A stretch of DNA of 64,000 bases, taken from positions 62,001 through 126,000 of the forward strand of contig NZ_BMTQ01000003.1 of assembly GCF_014649755.1 (NCBI RefSeq), in the 5' to 3' direction. The translations under genes were made by a program, and so were the position numbers. Positions 53,167 through 61,308 of this stretch are shown here, in pieces. The first letter of the stretch is position 1, and every line of letters starts with the position of its first letter. The notes beneath the pieces are model-generated. The model did no database searches, was not told the DNA's origin, and worked only from the letters and a program-made list of their open reading frames with translations. This DNA is from Streptomyces litmocidini. Its GTDB lineage: Bacteria; Actinomycetota; Actinomycetes; Streptomycetales; Streptomycetaceae.

Positions 53167-53586
53167 ATGAGCGCCGTTGGAACCCACGGCCACGGCCACG
53201 GCGGGGACGAGCCGGTGGGCGAGCTGGTCACACGGGCGTCGCGGCAGGTCTCGGAGCTGGTCCGTGAGGAGATGCGGCTGGCTCGGGCGGAGATGGCCCA
53301 GAAGGGAAAGCGCTACGGGGTGGGCGGCGGCCTGTTCGGCGGGGCCGGCCTCGTCGGCGTCCTGGCCGCGCAGGCTCTGGTGGCCGCCGGGATCGCTGCC
53401 CTCGCGCTGGTCCTGCCGGTGTGGGCCTCGGCTCTGGTCATCGCCGCCCTGCTCGCTGCGGTGGCCGCCCTGCTGGCCGCGGTCGGCAAGAAACAGGTCG
53501 CCAAGGCGGGGAGTCCCGCACCCGAGAAGACCATCGAGAGCGTCAAGGCCGACGTGGACGAGATCAAGGAGAGGGCGCACCGATGA
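53167..53586 (+). CDS. Phage-holin-like/DUF1469 membrane protein
   Basis: A 139-residue protein with ASRQVSELVREEMRLARAEM followed by two long hydrophobic segments and a charged tail (DVDEIKER), as in actinobacterial DUF1469/holin superfamily proteins. It is the first of a coupled trio with the DUF3618 and DUF4235 genes (ATGA and GTGA overlaps). The trio is common in actinobacteria and is thought to act in membrane stress. Confidence 0.83.
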   Translation: MSAVGTHGHGHGGDEPVGELVTRASRQVSELVREEMRLARAEMAQKGKRYGVGGGLFGGAGLVGVLAAQALVAAGIAALALVLPVWASALVIAALLAAVAALLAAVGKKQVAKAGSPAPEKTIESVKADVDEIKERAHR

Positions 53587-54113
53587 GCCATCAGCCCCAG
53601 AACGACGAACCCGCACCGACCCCGGACCTGCTGCGCGAACAGATCGAGCGCACCCGCGACGAGCTCGGCCGGACCGTGGAAGCACTGGCGGCCAAGGCCG
53701 ACGTCAAGGAACAGGCCAAGGAGAAGGCGGTCGAGGCCAAGGAACAGGCCAGGGAGAAGGCGGTCATGGTCAAGGAGCAGACCAAGGAGAAGGCGGTCGT
53801 GGTCAAGGAGCAGACCGTCGAGAAGGCGACCCTGGCAGCCGAGCAGCTCCGGCACAAGGTGACCCAGGCGGTCGAGCACGCCAAGGACAGGACTCCCGAT
53901 CCCGTGCTCGACAAGACCGCCCTCGCCGCCGCTCGCGTACGCGACGGCGTGACCCGGGCCGGGCACCTGGCAGCCGACAAGACCCCGGACCAGGTACGCG
54001 ACAAGGCCGCGTCGGCCGCGACCGTGGCGAGGGCCAACCGTGCCCCGCTGGTCGTCGGGGTCGCGGCCCTGGCGGTGTTCCTGCTCCTGCGTCGCGGCCG
54101 GAGGAGCAAGTGA
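53583..54113 (+). CDS. DUF3618 protein with hendecad repeats
   Basis: A 176-residue protein with the DUF3618 start (LLREQIERTRDELGRTVEAL), four 11-residue repeats of the KEQAKEKAVEA type (residues 42-85), and one C-terminal membrane helix (LVVGVAALAVFLLL). The 11-residue period suggests an amphipathic helix lying along the membrane, like LEA or apolipoprotein repeats. It overlaps both neighbours. Confidence 0.85.
   Translation: MSHQPQNDEPAPTPDLLREQIERTRDELGRTVEALAAKADVKEQAKEKAVEAKEQAREKAVMVKEQTKEKAVVVKEQTVEKATLAAEQLRHKVTQAVEHAKDRTPDPVLDKTALAAARVRDGVTRAGHLAADKTPDQVRDKAASAATVARANRAPLVVGVAALAVFLLLRRGRRSK
53706..53837 (+). repeat. Four 33-bp tandem repeats
   Basis: Imperfect 33-bp units begin AAGGAACAGGCC or AAGGAGCAGACC and encode KEQ[AT]xEKA[VT]xx. 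Synonymous differences between units indicate they are selected as protein rather than recently duplicated. Confidence 0.85.
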
Positions 54114-54376
54114 AGGCATCCAAGATCGTCTACAAGCCCGTCGGGCTGGCGCTCGGTGCCGTCAGCGGACTGATCGCCAGCACCGCCTTCAAGCAGGCGT
54201 GGAAGATGATCGGGCACGACGACGACGCACCCGACGCCACCGACGAGGAACGCACCTGGCGGGAGATCCTGCTGGCCGCAGGCCTGCAGGGGGCGATCTT
54301 CGCCGTCGTCAAGGCCGCGGTCGACCGTGCGGGAGCCGTCACCACCAGGCGTCTGACCGGCACCTGGCCCGGTTGA
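54110..54376 (+). CDS. DUF4235 membrane protein
   Basis: An 88-residue protein with KIVYKPVGLALGAVSGLIAS and WREILLAAGLQGAIFAVVKA, the DUF4235 pattern of two membrane helices. GTG 54110 overlaps the preceding stop. It is the last gene of the trio and is followed by a strong hairpin. Confidence 0.85.
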   Translation: MKASKIVYKPVGLALGAVSGLIASTAFKQAWKMIGHDDDAPDATDEERTWREILLAAGLQGAIFAVVKAAVDRAGAVTTRRLTGTWPG

Positions 54377-54387
54377 GCCCGCCCCCG

Positions 54388-54428
54388 GGGGCCGGGAACC
54401 CGTCCCGTACGGACGGGTTCCCGGCCCC
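54388..54428. terminator. 18-bp-stem terminator between convergent operons
   Basis: Arms 54388-54405 and 54411-54428 pair perfectly around CGTAC. It lies 11 bp after the DUF4235 stop and before the convergent ZIP transporter gene. Confidence 0.85.
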
Positions 54429-54583
54429 TCACCTTGCACTGCCCTTGGCCCGGCCCCCACCTTGCGCTGCTCTTGGGAGGAACGCCGTGGCCACGCGCCC
54501 CGGGCTCCACGCCCTTGCCGCCGCCGCTGCCGCCGCCGCGACGGCGAGCGCCGAGTGCCGGGCGGCGCACGGTGGACCGTCTC

Positions 54584-55333
54584 CTACACATGGGCCATGG
54601 CGAATGCCGACAGGAACCCCACCACGGTGACCAGGCCCGTCAGAAGGTGCACCTTGCTGTAGGCCTCGGGGATCATCGTGTCCGCGATCATGGCGAGGAT
54701 CGCTCCCCCGGCCACCGCGGTGATCACCGCCATCACCGTCTCGGACGCTCCTCCGAGCAGCGCGTACCCGGCCAGTGCCGCGAGGCCGCTGATCAGCGCG
54801 ATGCCGCCCCACAGGACGAAGACGTACCGGCGGCTGCGGCCGGCGCTGCGCATCCCGGCGGCGCTGGCCAGGCCCTCGGGAAGGTTGCTGATGAACACCG
54901 CTCCCACCGTGGCGGCGCCCAGGTGGCCGCCTCCCAGGAGACCGGTGCCGATGACCACGGACTCGGGTATCCCGTCCAGCAGCGCCCCCAGCGCGATGGC
55001 GTTGCCCGAACCGGGTGCCTCCGACTCGGACGGCTGCTGCTGTCCCGAGCGCTTGCGGTGCTGGGCACCGCGCCGTGCCAGCAGGACGTTCGCGCCCGAG
55101 TACACCGCGGCCCCGCCGACCGCACCGGACACCACCGGTCCCAGGCCGGAGCGCTCGTACGCCTCGGTGATCAGCTCGAAGGACACGGCGGCCATCAACA
55201 CCCCGCTGCCGAACGCCATGACCAGCGCGATCCACCGCGGCGGGACCCGTACGAACGAACCGGCAGCGGCGCCGACCAGCAGCGCCGCTCCCGCGAACAG
55301 TCCCCACCCTCCCGCAACCAGCGCTCCCGTCAC
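54584..55333 (-). CDS. ZIP-family metal transporter
   Basis: A 249-residue membrane protein with LGALLDGIPESVVIG and FISNLPEGLASA, the paired metal-binding motifs of ZIP helices 4 and 5, and a histidine-poor cytoplasmic loop (residues ~90-110). ZIP proteins import zinc or other divalent metals. GTG 55333 has a GGGGAG site; the longer frame upstream has no support. Confidence 0.84.
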   Translation of the reverse strand: MTGALVAGGWGLFAGAALLVGAAAGSFVRVPPRWIALVMAFGSGVLMAAVSFELITEAYERSGLGPVVSGAVGGAAVYSGANVLLARRGAQHRKRSGQQQPSESEAPGSGNAIALGALLDGIPESVVIGTGLLGGGHLGAATVGAVFISNLPEGLASAAGMRSAGRSRRYVFVLWGGIALISGLAALAGYALLGGASETVMAVITAVAGGAILAMIADTMIPEAYSKVHLLTGLVTVVGFLSAFAMAHV

Positions 55334-55509
55334 GGTCTCCCCTTTCCCACTGCTGACAGATGCACCGCATGTACCCGCTGCGTCGAGGAACAAGAGGGCC
55401 GGCCCGCGTCGTCCGGGGAACCGGCGCTCCGGCTCGTCGAGCCGGAGCACGGCCCGGGAGTCCGTGGCACGCGTCGGGAGTCCGTGGCACGCGTCGACGG
55501 GCGTGGTCG

Positions 55510-57900
55510 TCAGGAGGGCAGGGCCTGTTCCGCCCAGATCGTCTTTCCCGTGGGCACGTAGCGCGTGCCCCAGTGCTCGGTGAGCTGGGCGACCATGAAC
55601 AGTCCGCGTCCGCCCTCTTCGTCGCTGCCCGCATAGCGGGCGTGCGGCGAAGTGTGCTGCGAGTCGGAGACCTCGCAGATGAGGGACCGGTCCCGGATCA
55701 ACCGCAGACCGATCGGGCCCGAGGCGTACCGGATGGCGTTGGTGACCAGTTCGCTGACCACCAGCTCGGTGGTGAAGATCAGCTCGTCCAGGCCCCACCG
55801 GGCGAGCTGTTCCGCGGCCATCGACCGCGCGCGGGCGACCAGGGCGGGGTCCGGGGGCAGGTCCCAGGTGGCCACCTCACGCGCCCCGAGCGCGCGCGTA
55901 CGGACCACGAGGAGGGTCGCGTCGTCCTGCGCCCGGTCCGAGGACAGCTCCGTCACGATCCGGGTGCACAGTCGGTCGGGCGACGATTCCCGCTGCTCGC
56001 CGAGGACGGCCGCCAACCGGTCCACACCCGCTTCGGTTCCCTGCCCGCGGGCCTCCACGAGACCGTCGGTGAACAGGACGACCAGGCTTCCTTCGGTCAG
56101 GTCCACCTCCGCGCTCTCGAAAGGGAGCCGTCCCACGCCCAGAGGGGCTCCCGGAGGCAGACGGAGGAAGGAGACGGTGCCTCCGTGCGGTTCCACGACG
56201 GCGGGCGGCAGGTGGCCCGCCAGCGCCCAGGTGCTCGTTCGAGAAGCCGGATCGTAGACCCCGTAGACGCAGGTCGCACCGGTGATGCCGCTGCCGTCCG
56301 AGCCGTGGCCGTTCTGGTCCAGCGCTTCCTTGCCGACCTGGTCGTTCAGCCGGGCGAGGAGTTCGTCGGGCGCGAGGTCCAGTTCGGCCAGGGTCCGCAG
56401 CATCGCCCGCAACCGCCCCATGGCGGCGGCGGCGGCCACACCGTGGCCGGCGACGTCGCCGACGACGAGTCCGACGCGTGCGCCGGAGAGGGGGATGACG
56501 TCGAACCAGTCGCCGCCCGCGCCGAGGTGGCTGTCGGCCGGGAGGTAGCGGCTCGCCGCCTCGACCGCGCTCTGCTCGGGGACCGAGCGGGGCAGCAGAC
56601 TGCGCTGGAGCGTGACGGCGGCGGTGCGCTCGCGCAGGTAGCGCCGGGCGTTGTCGATGCATACGGAGGTGCGCGACACCAGTTCCTCGGCCACTGCCCG
56701 GTCGCCCTCGTCGAAGGGTTCGGAGTGGCCGGCACGCACGAAGGTGACCAGCCCGAGAGGCGTCTCCCGCAGGCGGAGCGGGACGTACAGCCGTGTCGGC
56801 GCGCGTGCCGCGTCCGTCGTCGACCGCGCCCCGGCGAGGCTTTCGGCCTGCGGCGACGAGGCGGCGTACGTGACCCGTTCTCCCACCCGGGAAGGGTTCT
56901 CGCCGGAATCCGCCACCCGCACGAGGTCCCAGGGCGTGACGGGTTTCAGGTCCTCGCCCTCGAGCACCTCCGCCGCCACGTCGACGACCACGGCGTCGGC
57001 GTACCGCGGCACCGCGGCCTTGGCGAGTTCCCCTGCCGTGCCGGCCGGGTCCAGCGTCGACCCGATCCGTGCGCCTGCCTCCGCGAGGAGCGCCAGACGC
57101 TGCTGCGCGCGGTAGTGGTCGGTGACGTCTATGGACTGCTCGCACACGCCCACGGCTTCTCCCCGGCCGTCCACCAGCCGGAAGTAGGAGGAGGACCAGA
57201 CGTGCTCACGGAGGTCGCCCGGGGCGCGGCCCCGGAACTGTACGTCGATGATGGGTCGACCGGTCTCCAGGATCTGCTGGACGAGCTCCTCCGGCGGTGC
57301 CAGGTGCTGGGCCGTGAGGACATCACCGGGAAAGAGCTCGCTCATGGAGCGGCCCACCAGTGCGGTGAGGTCGCCGCCGAGCTCCCGGATGCTGGCCGCG
57401 TTCGCCCACAGGAGGCGCGTGTCGGGGCCGTAGATGGTCAAAGTCACCGGGGACTGGGCGACGAGACCCCGCAGCATCGCCTGGCGGGTCTCCCACCAGC
57501 GAAGGCCTTCCAGCTCGGTCGCCATGAGGACGGAGGAGGCGGCCCCGCCCGGGGCGGGGGTCAGGGGGTGCAGGGTCACCGCGATGCGCACGGTGTCTCC
57601 CGAAGGACGGCGCACGGCGACCACGGAACTGTGCGTTCCGTCGAGCTTCGGCCGCTGGCCGTCGGGCCGGGTCTCCCGCGATCCGTCGCGGTCGGTGGAA
57701 ACGGTGGCGATCAGGTCCACCGCCCGGCGTCCCAGTACCTGCGAAGCCGGGTACCCCAGGAGGTCCTCGGCCTCGTGGCTCCACCCCACGAGCACTCCGT
57801 CCGCGTCGAGCAGGGCGAGGGCAGCCGGGGGCGGGCCGAGGGGCCCGCCTTCGTCCGCCTCTCCCGTGCCTGCGCCGACGGGGAAAGGCATCCCTTCCAT
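55510..57900 (-). CDS. PAS-PAS-GAF-SpoIIE phosphatase with HATPase domain
   Basis: A 796-residue cytoplasmic regulator. Domains in order are two PAS-like domains (about 25-130 and 145-255), GAF (about 270-425), a PP2C-type SpoIIE phosphatase (about 440-655; GAGGDWFDVIPL, VGDVAGHGV, LFTDGLVEARG) and an anti-sigma-factor-type HATPase (about 670-790; VVSELVTNAIRY, DEEGGRGLFMV). Such proteins control anti-anti-sigma factors in response to stress. No anti-sigma antagonist gene lies beside it. Confidence 0.88.
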   Translation of the reverse strand: MEGMPFPVGAGTGEADEGGPLGPPPAALALLDADGVLVGWSHEAEDLLGYPASQVLGRRAVDLIATVSTDRDGSRETRPDGQRPKLDGTHSSVVAVRRPSGDTVRIAVTLHPLTPAPGGAASSVLMATELEGLRWWETRQAMLRGLVAQSPVTLTIYGPDTRLLWANAASIRELGGDLTALVGRSMSELFPGDVLTAQHLAPPEELVQQILETGRPIIDVQFRGRAPGDLREHVWSSSYFRLVDGRGEAVGVCEQSIDVTDHYRAQQRLALLAEAGARIGSTLDPAGTAGELAKAAVPRYADAVVVDVAAEVLEGEDLKPVTPWDLVRVADSGENPSRVGERVTYAASSPQAESLAGARSTTDAARAPTRLYVPLRLRETPLGLVTFVRAGHSEPFDEGDRAVAEELVSRTSVCIDNARRYLRERTAAVTLQRSLLPRSVPEQSAVEAASRYLPADSHLGAGGDWFDVIPLSGARVGLVVGDVAGHGVAAAAAMGRLRAMLRTLAELDLAPDELLARLNDQVGKEALDQNGHGSDGSGITGATCVYGVYDPASRTSTWALAGHLPPAVVEPHGGTVSFLRLPPGAPLGVGRLPFESAEVDLTEGSLVVLFTDGLVEARGQGTEAGVDRLAAVLGEQRESSPDRLCTRIVTELSSDRAQDDATLLVVRTRALGAREVATWDLPPDPALVARARSMAAEQLARWGLDELIFTTELVVSELVTNAIRYASGPIGLRLIRDRSLICEVSDSQHTSPHARYAGSDEEGGRGLFMVAQLTEHWGTRYVPTGKTIWAEQALPS

Positions 57901-58153
57901 ACGCCCATCATCCTGCCGGCGGGCCCCGGGCGCAGCGTGCCCGGTCCGCGCCCGGCGTCAGGGCAGTGGGGGCGGTCGGAGCGGCGGTGACGGTACGACG
58001 GGAATCCTCGAACGGGGAGGGGGCGGGACGGCGGGCGGTGGGCTTCGGCCATCACGCGGCGGGGCCCTCTTCCTCCTCGCCCTCCTCGGGTGTTCCGTCG
58101 GCGGTCCGGAAAATTCGGTTCCGGGCCGCTGCCTCCGTCCCTAGGGTGCGGAC

Positions 58154-58708
58154 GTGGAGATCACCTACGAACGCTTCGAATCGACCGACGCGGAAGAACT
58201 GGTCGACTTCCTCTCGGGCGACACGTGGCCGTTTCACGGCTCGGACGTCGTCGGCCGGGCCGAAGTCCGGCAGTGGATCGGAGAGGGCCGCTACGACGGC
58301 CGGGACAACCGGGCGTTCTGGATCGTGGTCGCCGGTGAGCGAACCGGCCTCGTCCGGCTGATGGACCTGTGCGACGACACTCCGCTGTTCGATCTGCGGA
58401 TCGGTTCCGGGCACCGGGGGCGGGGGCTCGGCGGGAAGGCCCTGTCCTGGCTCACCGGGTACGTGTTCACCGAGTTCCCCGAGGTCCGGCGGATCGAGGG
58501 CACCACTCGTCAGGACAACGTGGCGATGCGCCGCGCTTTTCGACGGTGCGGTTACGCGAAGGAGGCGCACTACCGCGACGCGTGGCCGACGGCCGACGGC
58601 ACGGTCCGTGACGCCGTCGGGTACGCGATCCTGCGGCGTGACTGGCTTTCCGGCAGCACGACGGTTCCTGATTGGAGCGACGAGCGCGGCCTCGGGGCGA
58701 GCGGCTGA
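58154..58708 (+). CDS. GNAT-family N-acetyltransferase
   Basis: A 184-residue acetyltransferase with an acetyl-CoA loop HRGRGLGGKAL and the RIEGTTRQDNVAMRRAFRRC core. The substrate is unknown. GTG 58154 lies six bases after CTAGGGT, which resembles a -10 element, so the transcript may be nearly leaderless. Confidence 0.82.
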   Translation: MEITYERFESTDAEELVDFLSGDTWPFHGSDVVGRAEVRQWIGEGRYDGRDNRAFWIVVAGERTGLVRLMDLCDDTPLFDLRIGSGHRGRGLGGKALSWLTGYVFTEFPEVRRIEGTTRQDNVAMRRAFRRCGYAKEAHYRDAWPTADGTVRDAVGYAILRRDWLSGSTTVPDWSDERGLGASG

Positions 58709-58796
58709 CGGGCAGGGCGGTCCGTTCGCGTTGGGCAGGACGCGCGCCGTCGTCGCGAAGGGGCCGACGGCCGTGGGGGCCGTCCGCGTGCGCGGT

Positions 58797-59636
58797 TCAG
58801 CCGGGCGCGGGTGCCGGGGCGAAGGGGTGCAGCTCGTCGGAGCCCGGTCCGACGAACCTGTAGCTGCTCTCCGGCACCTCGTTCCAGGCGCCCGGCAGGT
58901 TGTCGAGGGGCTCGGACACGATGAGGCGGGTCTCCGGGGAGATGTCCTGCAGGAAGGCGACGTCGGGATGCAGCCTGCGCAGGTCCTCCATCCGGCTGCT
59001 GTAGAACAGCGAGCGTGATGCCCGCTCGGTGGAGTAGCGGAAGGCCCAGACGCGTTCGCCCTCGGTGATGGCGAGGGTCATCTGGAGGGGGAACTCCACG
59101 CCGTGTTCGCGTCCGACGCGTTCCACCTCCCCCGCCATGCGCGCGACGGCGCCGGGCGGGTCCTGGTCCAGGCCGTAGGTGAGGGCCAGGTAGAACATCA
59201 CCTCGGAGTCCGTCGTGCCTTCGAGGTGGGCGAAGAGGGAGGGGTCTATCAGCAGCATGAGGTCGCGGCGCATGAGGTGGAACCCGGTGATGGCGCCGTT
59301 GTGCATGAACATCCAGCGTCCGTGCCGGAACGGGTGGCAGTTCGACTGCTGCACGGCCGTCCCGGTCGACGCCCGGATGTGGGCGAAGAACAGCGGGGAG
59401 CGGACGTGGTCCGCCAGCTCCCGCAGGTTCCGGTTGTTCCACGCGGGGCCCACGTCCCTGAGGAGCGCCGGGGTGTCGCTGTGCTCCGAGTACCAGCCGA
59501 CGCCGAACCCGTCGCCGTTCGTCGTCTCGAGGCCGAGCTTGGCGAAACGGCTCTGATCGATCAGCGAATGGGTCGGTCTGTACAGGATGGTGTCGAGCAG
59601 TACGGGCGTTCCCGAATACGCGAGCCATCGGCACAT
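58797..59636 (-). CDS. Class II glutamine amidotransferase (EgtC/YafJ-like)
   Basis: A 279-residue Ntn-type hydrolase whose catalytic Cys2 directly follows Met (MCRWLAYSG). NGDGFGVGWY, HIRASTGTAVQQSNCHPF and FMHNGAITGF are conserved. It acts as a stand-alone glutaminase or gamma-glutamyl hydrolase. It is divergent from the YbdK-type ligase gene, which also handles gamma-glutamyl chemistry. Confidence 0.86.
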   Translation of the reverse strand: MCRWLAYSGTPVLLDTILYRPTHSLIDQSRFAKLGLETTNGDGFGVGWYSEHSDTPALLRDVGPAWNNRNLRELADHVRSPLFFAHIRASTGTAVQQSNCHPFRHGRWMFMHNGAITGFHLMRRDLMLLIDPSLFAHLEGTTDSEVMFYLALTYGLDQDPPGAVARMAGEVERVGREHGVEFPLQMTLAITEGERVWAFRYSTERASRSLFYSSRMEDLRRLHPDVAFLQDISPETRLIVSEPLDNLPGAWNEVPESSYRFVGPGSDELHPFAPAPAPG

Positions 59637-60089
59637 GCGTGATCACCTGCGTCCCTGTGGCGCGGCGGAGGGGGCGTTCCCGCTCCTTCGGCGTGGCGCT
59701 GACCGGCGCCCGGTCCGCCGTCGTGGCCGGGCGCCGGTCCCGCTGTGCTCCAGGAGCCCCGGTGGGGGACGTTGCTTCTCCCCCTGCTCCACGGGCGTTC
59801 CGTAGCGAACCCGTCCGACTCTCATTCTCGGCCTCGCTCCCGGACGCCGCCACGCGATCTTCGTTCCCCGTCCGGGAGGTCCCTCCTGCCCGTCGCGCAG
59901 CCGCCGAAACGGGCGGGGTGGCCGGTCGGGCCCCGGTGTCGCACCATGAAGAATGATGCTCGAATGAGCATCTCCTGCCTCATGAGAGCGGGTGTGCTTA
60001 GATCACGACCGACAGGGAACCCGCACCAGACAGAGCCGCCAGTCAGATGGCGACCGGCCCGAGAATCGTCGAGTTTTCCAGGAGTCACC
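59637..60089. other. Divergent promoter region with inverted repeat 59955-59972
   Basis: GATGCTC-GAAT-GAGCATC is a perfect 7-bp inverted repeat with a 4-bp spacer, about 120 bp upstream of the YbdK-type start. The area around 59940-60010 is lower in GC than its surroundings. It is probably an operator or promoter element of the ligase/asparagine-synthase genes. No gene is seen in the gap. Confidence 0.5.
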
Positions 60090-61253
60090 GTGCTCGTCCG
60101 AATGGGCGTCGAAGAGGAATTCCATGTGATCGACGCCGAGAGCGGCGCACTCACCCCGCGAGCGGACGCCGTCCTCGGGCGGCTTTCCCGGCGCGGGGAC
60201 GAGTTCACGCGGGAGCTGCCCCGATCAGTCGTCGAGTCGAACAGCGGGGTGCACGCGTCCCCCGAAGGACTGTACGCCGACCTCTCCGCGTCGCGACGGC
60301 TCCTGGACGCCGCGGCCTCCTCCCAGGGCCTCGCGGTCATGGCCGCCGGGACGGCCCCGATCGCCCGCCTCGGAGCCGTACGGGCGACGGACGACCCCCG
60401 CTACCTCGCCATGGCGGAGGACTACCGCCGGGTCGCCGACGAGCAGCTGATCTGCGGCGCCCAGGTGCACGTCGACGTCCCCGACAGGGACACCGCGGTC
60501 CGGGCCCTCTGCGTCCTGAACCCCTGGGTCCCGCCCCTCCTGGCGTTGTCCGCGAGTTCTCCCTACTGGCTCGGGGCCGACACGGGCTACGCGAGCTGGC
60601 GCAGCATGATCTGGCAGCGCTGGCCCACCTCGGGCCCCGCCGGATGCTTCGCCGGTGCCGATGACTACGACGCCGCCATCGACGAGCTGATCGGCTCCGG
60701 CGTCATCAGCGACGCGGGGATGATCTACTACGACGTCCGCCCCTCCGCGCACCTGTCGACGCTCGAACTGCGCGTCTGCGACGCCTCTCCCCGCGTCGAG
60801 ACGGTGGTGCTGGTCGCGGTCCTCTTCCGGGCGCTCGTCGTCGACGCCTGCGCGCGCGTCGAGGCCGCGGGGGGCGAGCCCTGCACCGACAGACACGAGT
60901 GGTTGCGGGCCGCGACGTGGCGGGCGGCCCGCTCCGGCCTCGAAGGAGACCTGGTCCACCCGGTCACCCGCCGGCCGGCGCCGGCGCCGGAGGTCGTGCG
61001 CGCCCTGCTCCGCCACCTGCGCCCGACGCTGGAGGCGTACGGGGACTGGGAGACCGCCCGGAGCCTGGCCGAGGAGGCACTGGGCCGCGGCAGCGCCGCC
61101 CACCGGCTCCGCCGCGTGGCGTCCGACGCCGACCTGCTCGCGGCCGTGGACCTCTTCCTGGCCGAGACCCGCGGTGAGGACTGGAGCGGGCGCAAGCGGG
61201 CGGGCAACGCCTTCAGGACGCCTCGTTCCCGAGCGTGGGGCGTGCCGGCGTAA
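60090..61253 (+). CDS. YbdK-type carboxylate-amine ligase (glutamate-cysteine ligase 2 family)
   Basis: A 387-residue GCS2-family ligase with MGVEEEFHVID near the start, a QVHVDV core and an RVCDASPRVET C-terminal motif. The family forms gamma-glutamyl or similar peptide bonds with ATP. GTG 60090 is preceded by AGGAG; the longer upstream frame lacks support. It lies 55 bp before the NAGGN-type synthase gene and probably forms one operon with it. Confidence 0.85.
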   Translation: MLVRMGVEEEFHVIDAESGALTPRADAVLGRLSRRGDEFTRELPRSVVESNSGVHASPEGLYADLSASRRLLDAAASSQGLAVMAAGTAPIARLGAVRATDDPRYLAMAEDYRRVADEQLICGAQVHVDVPDRDTAVRALCVLNPWVPPLLALSASSPYWLGADTGYASWRSMIWQRWPTSGPAGCFAGADDYDAAIDELIGSGVISDAGMIYYDVRPSAHLSTLELRVCDASPRVETVVLVAVLFRALVVDACARVEAAGGEPCTDRHEWLRAATWRAARSGLEGDLVHPVTRRPAPAPEVVRALLRHLRPTLEAYGDWETARSLAEEALGRGSAAHRLRRVASDADLLAAVDLFLAETRGEDWSGRKRAGNAFRTPRSRAWGVPA

Positions 61254-61308
61254 GGCTGCCGAGGATGACCGATCTCGTATCCGTGTCCGATCGACGAGGA
61301 GATTGTGG

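Noticed and set aside
53706..53837. CRISPR-like array
   Set aside because: The 33-bp units have no spacers, lie inside a coding frame and encode a regular helix repeat.
55360..57990. Open frame of 876 codons antisense to the SpoIIE-type gene
   Set aside because: The minus-strand protein has five intact domains. The plus frame is low-complexity and exists because third positions are almost always G or C.
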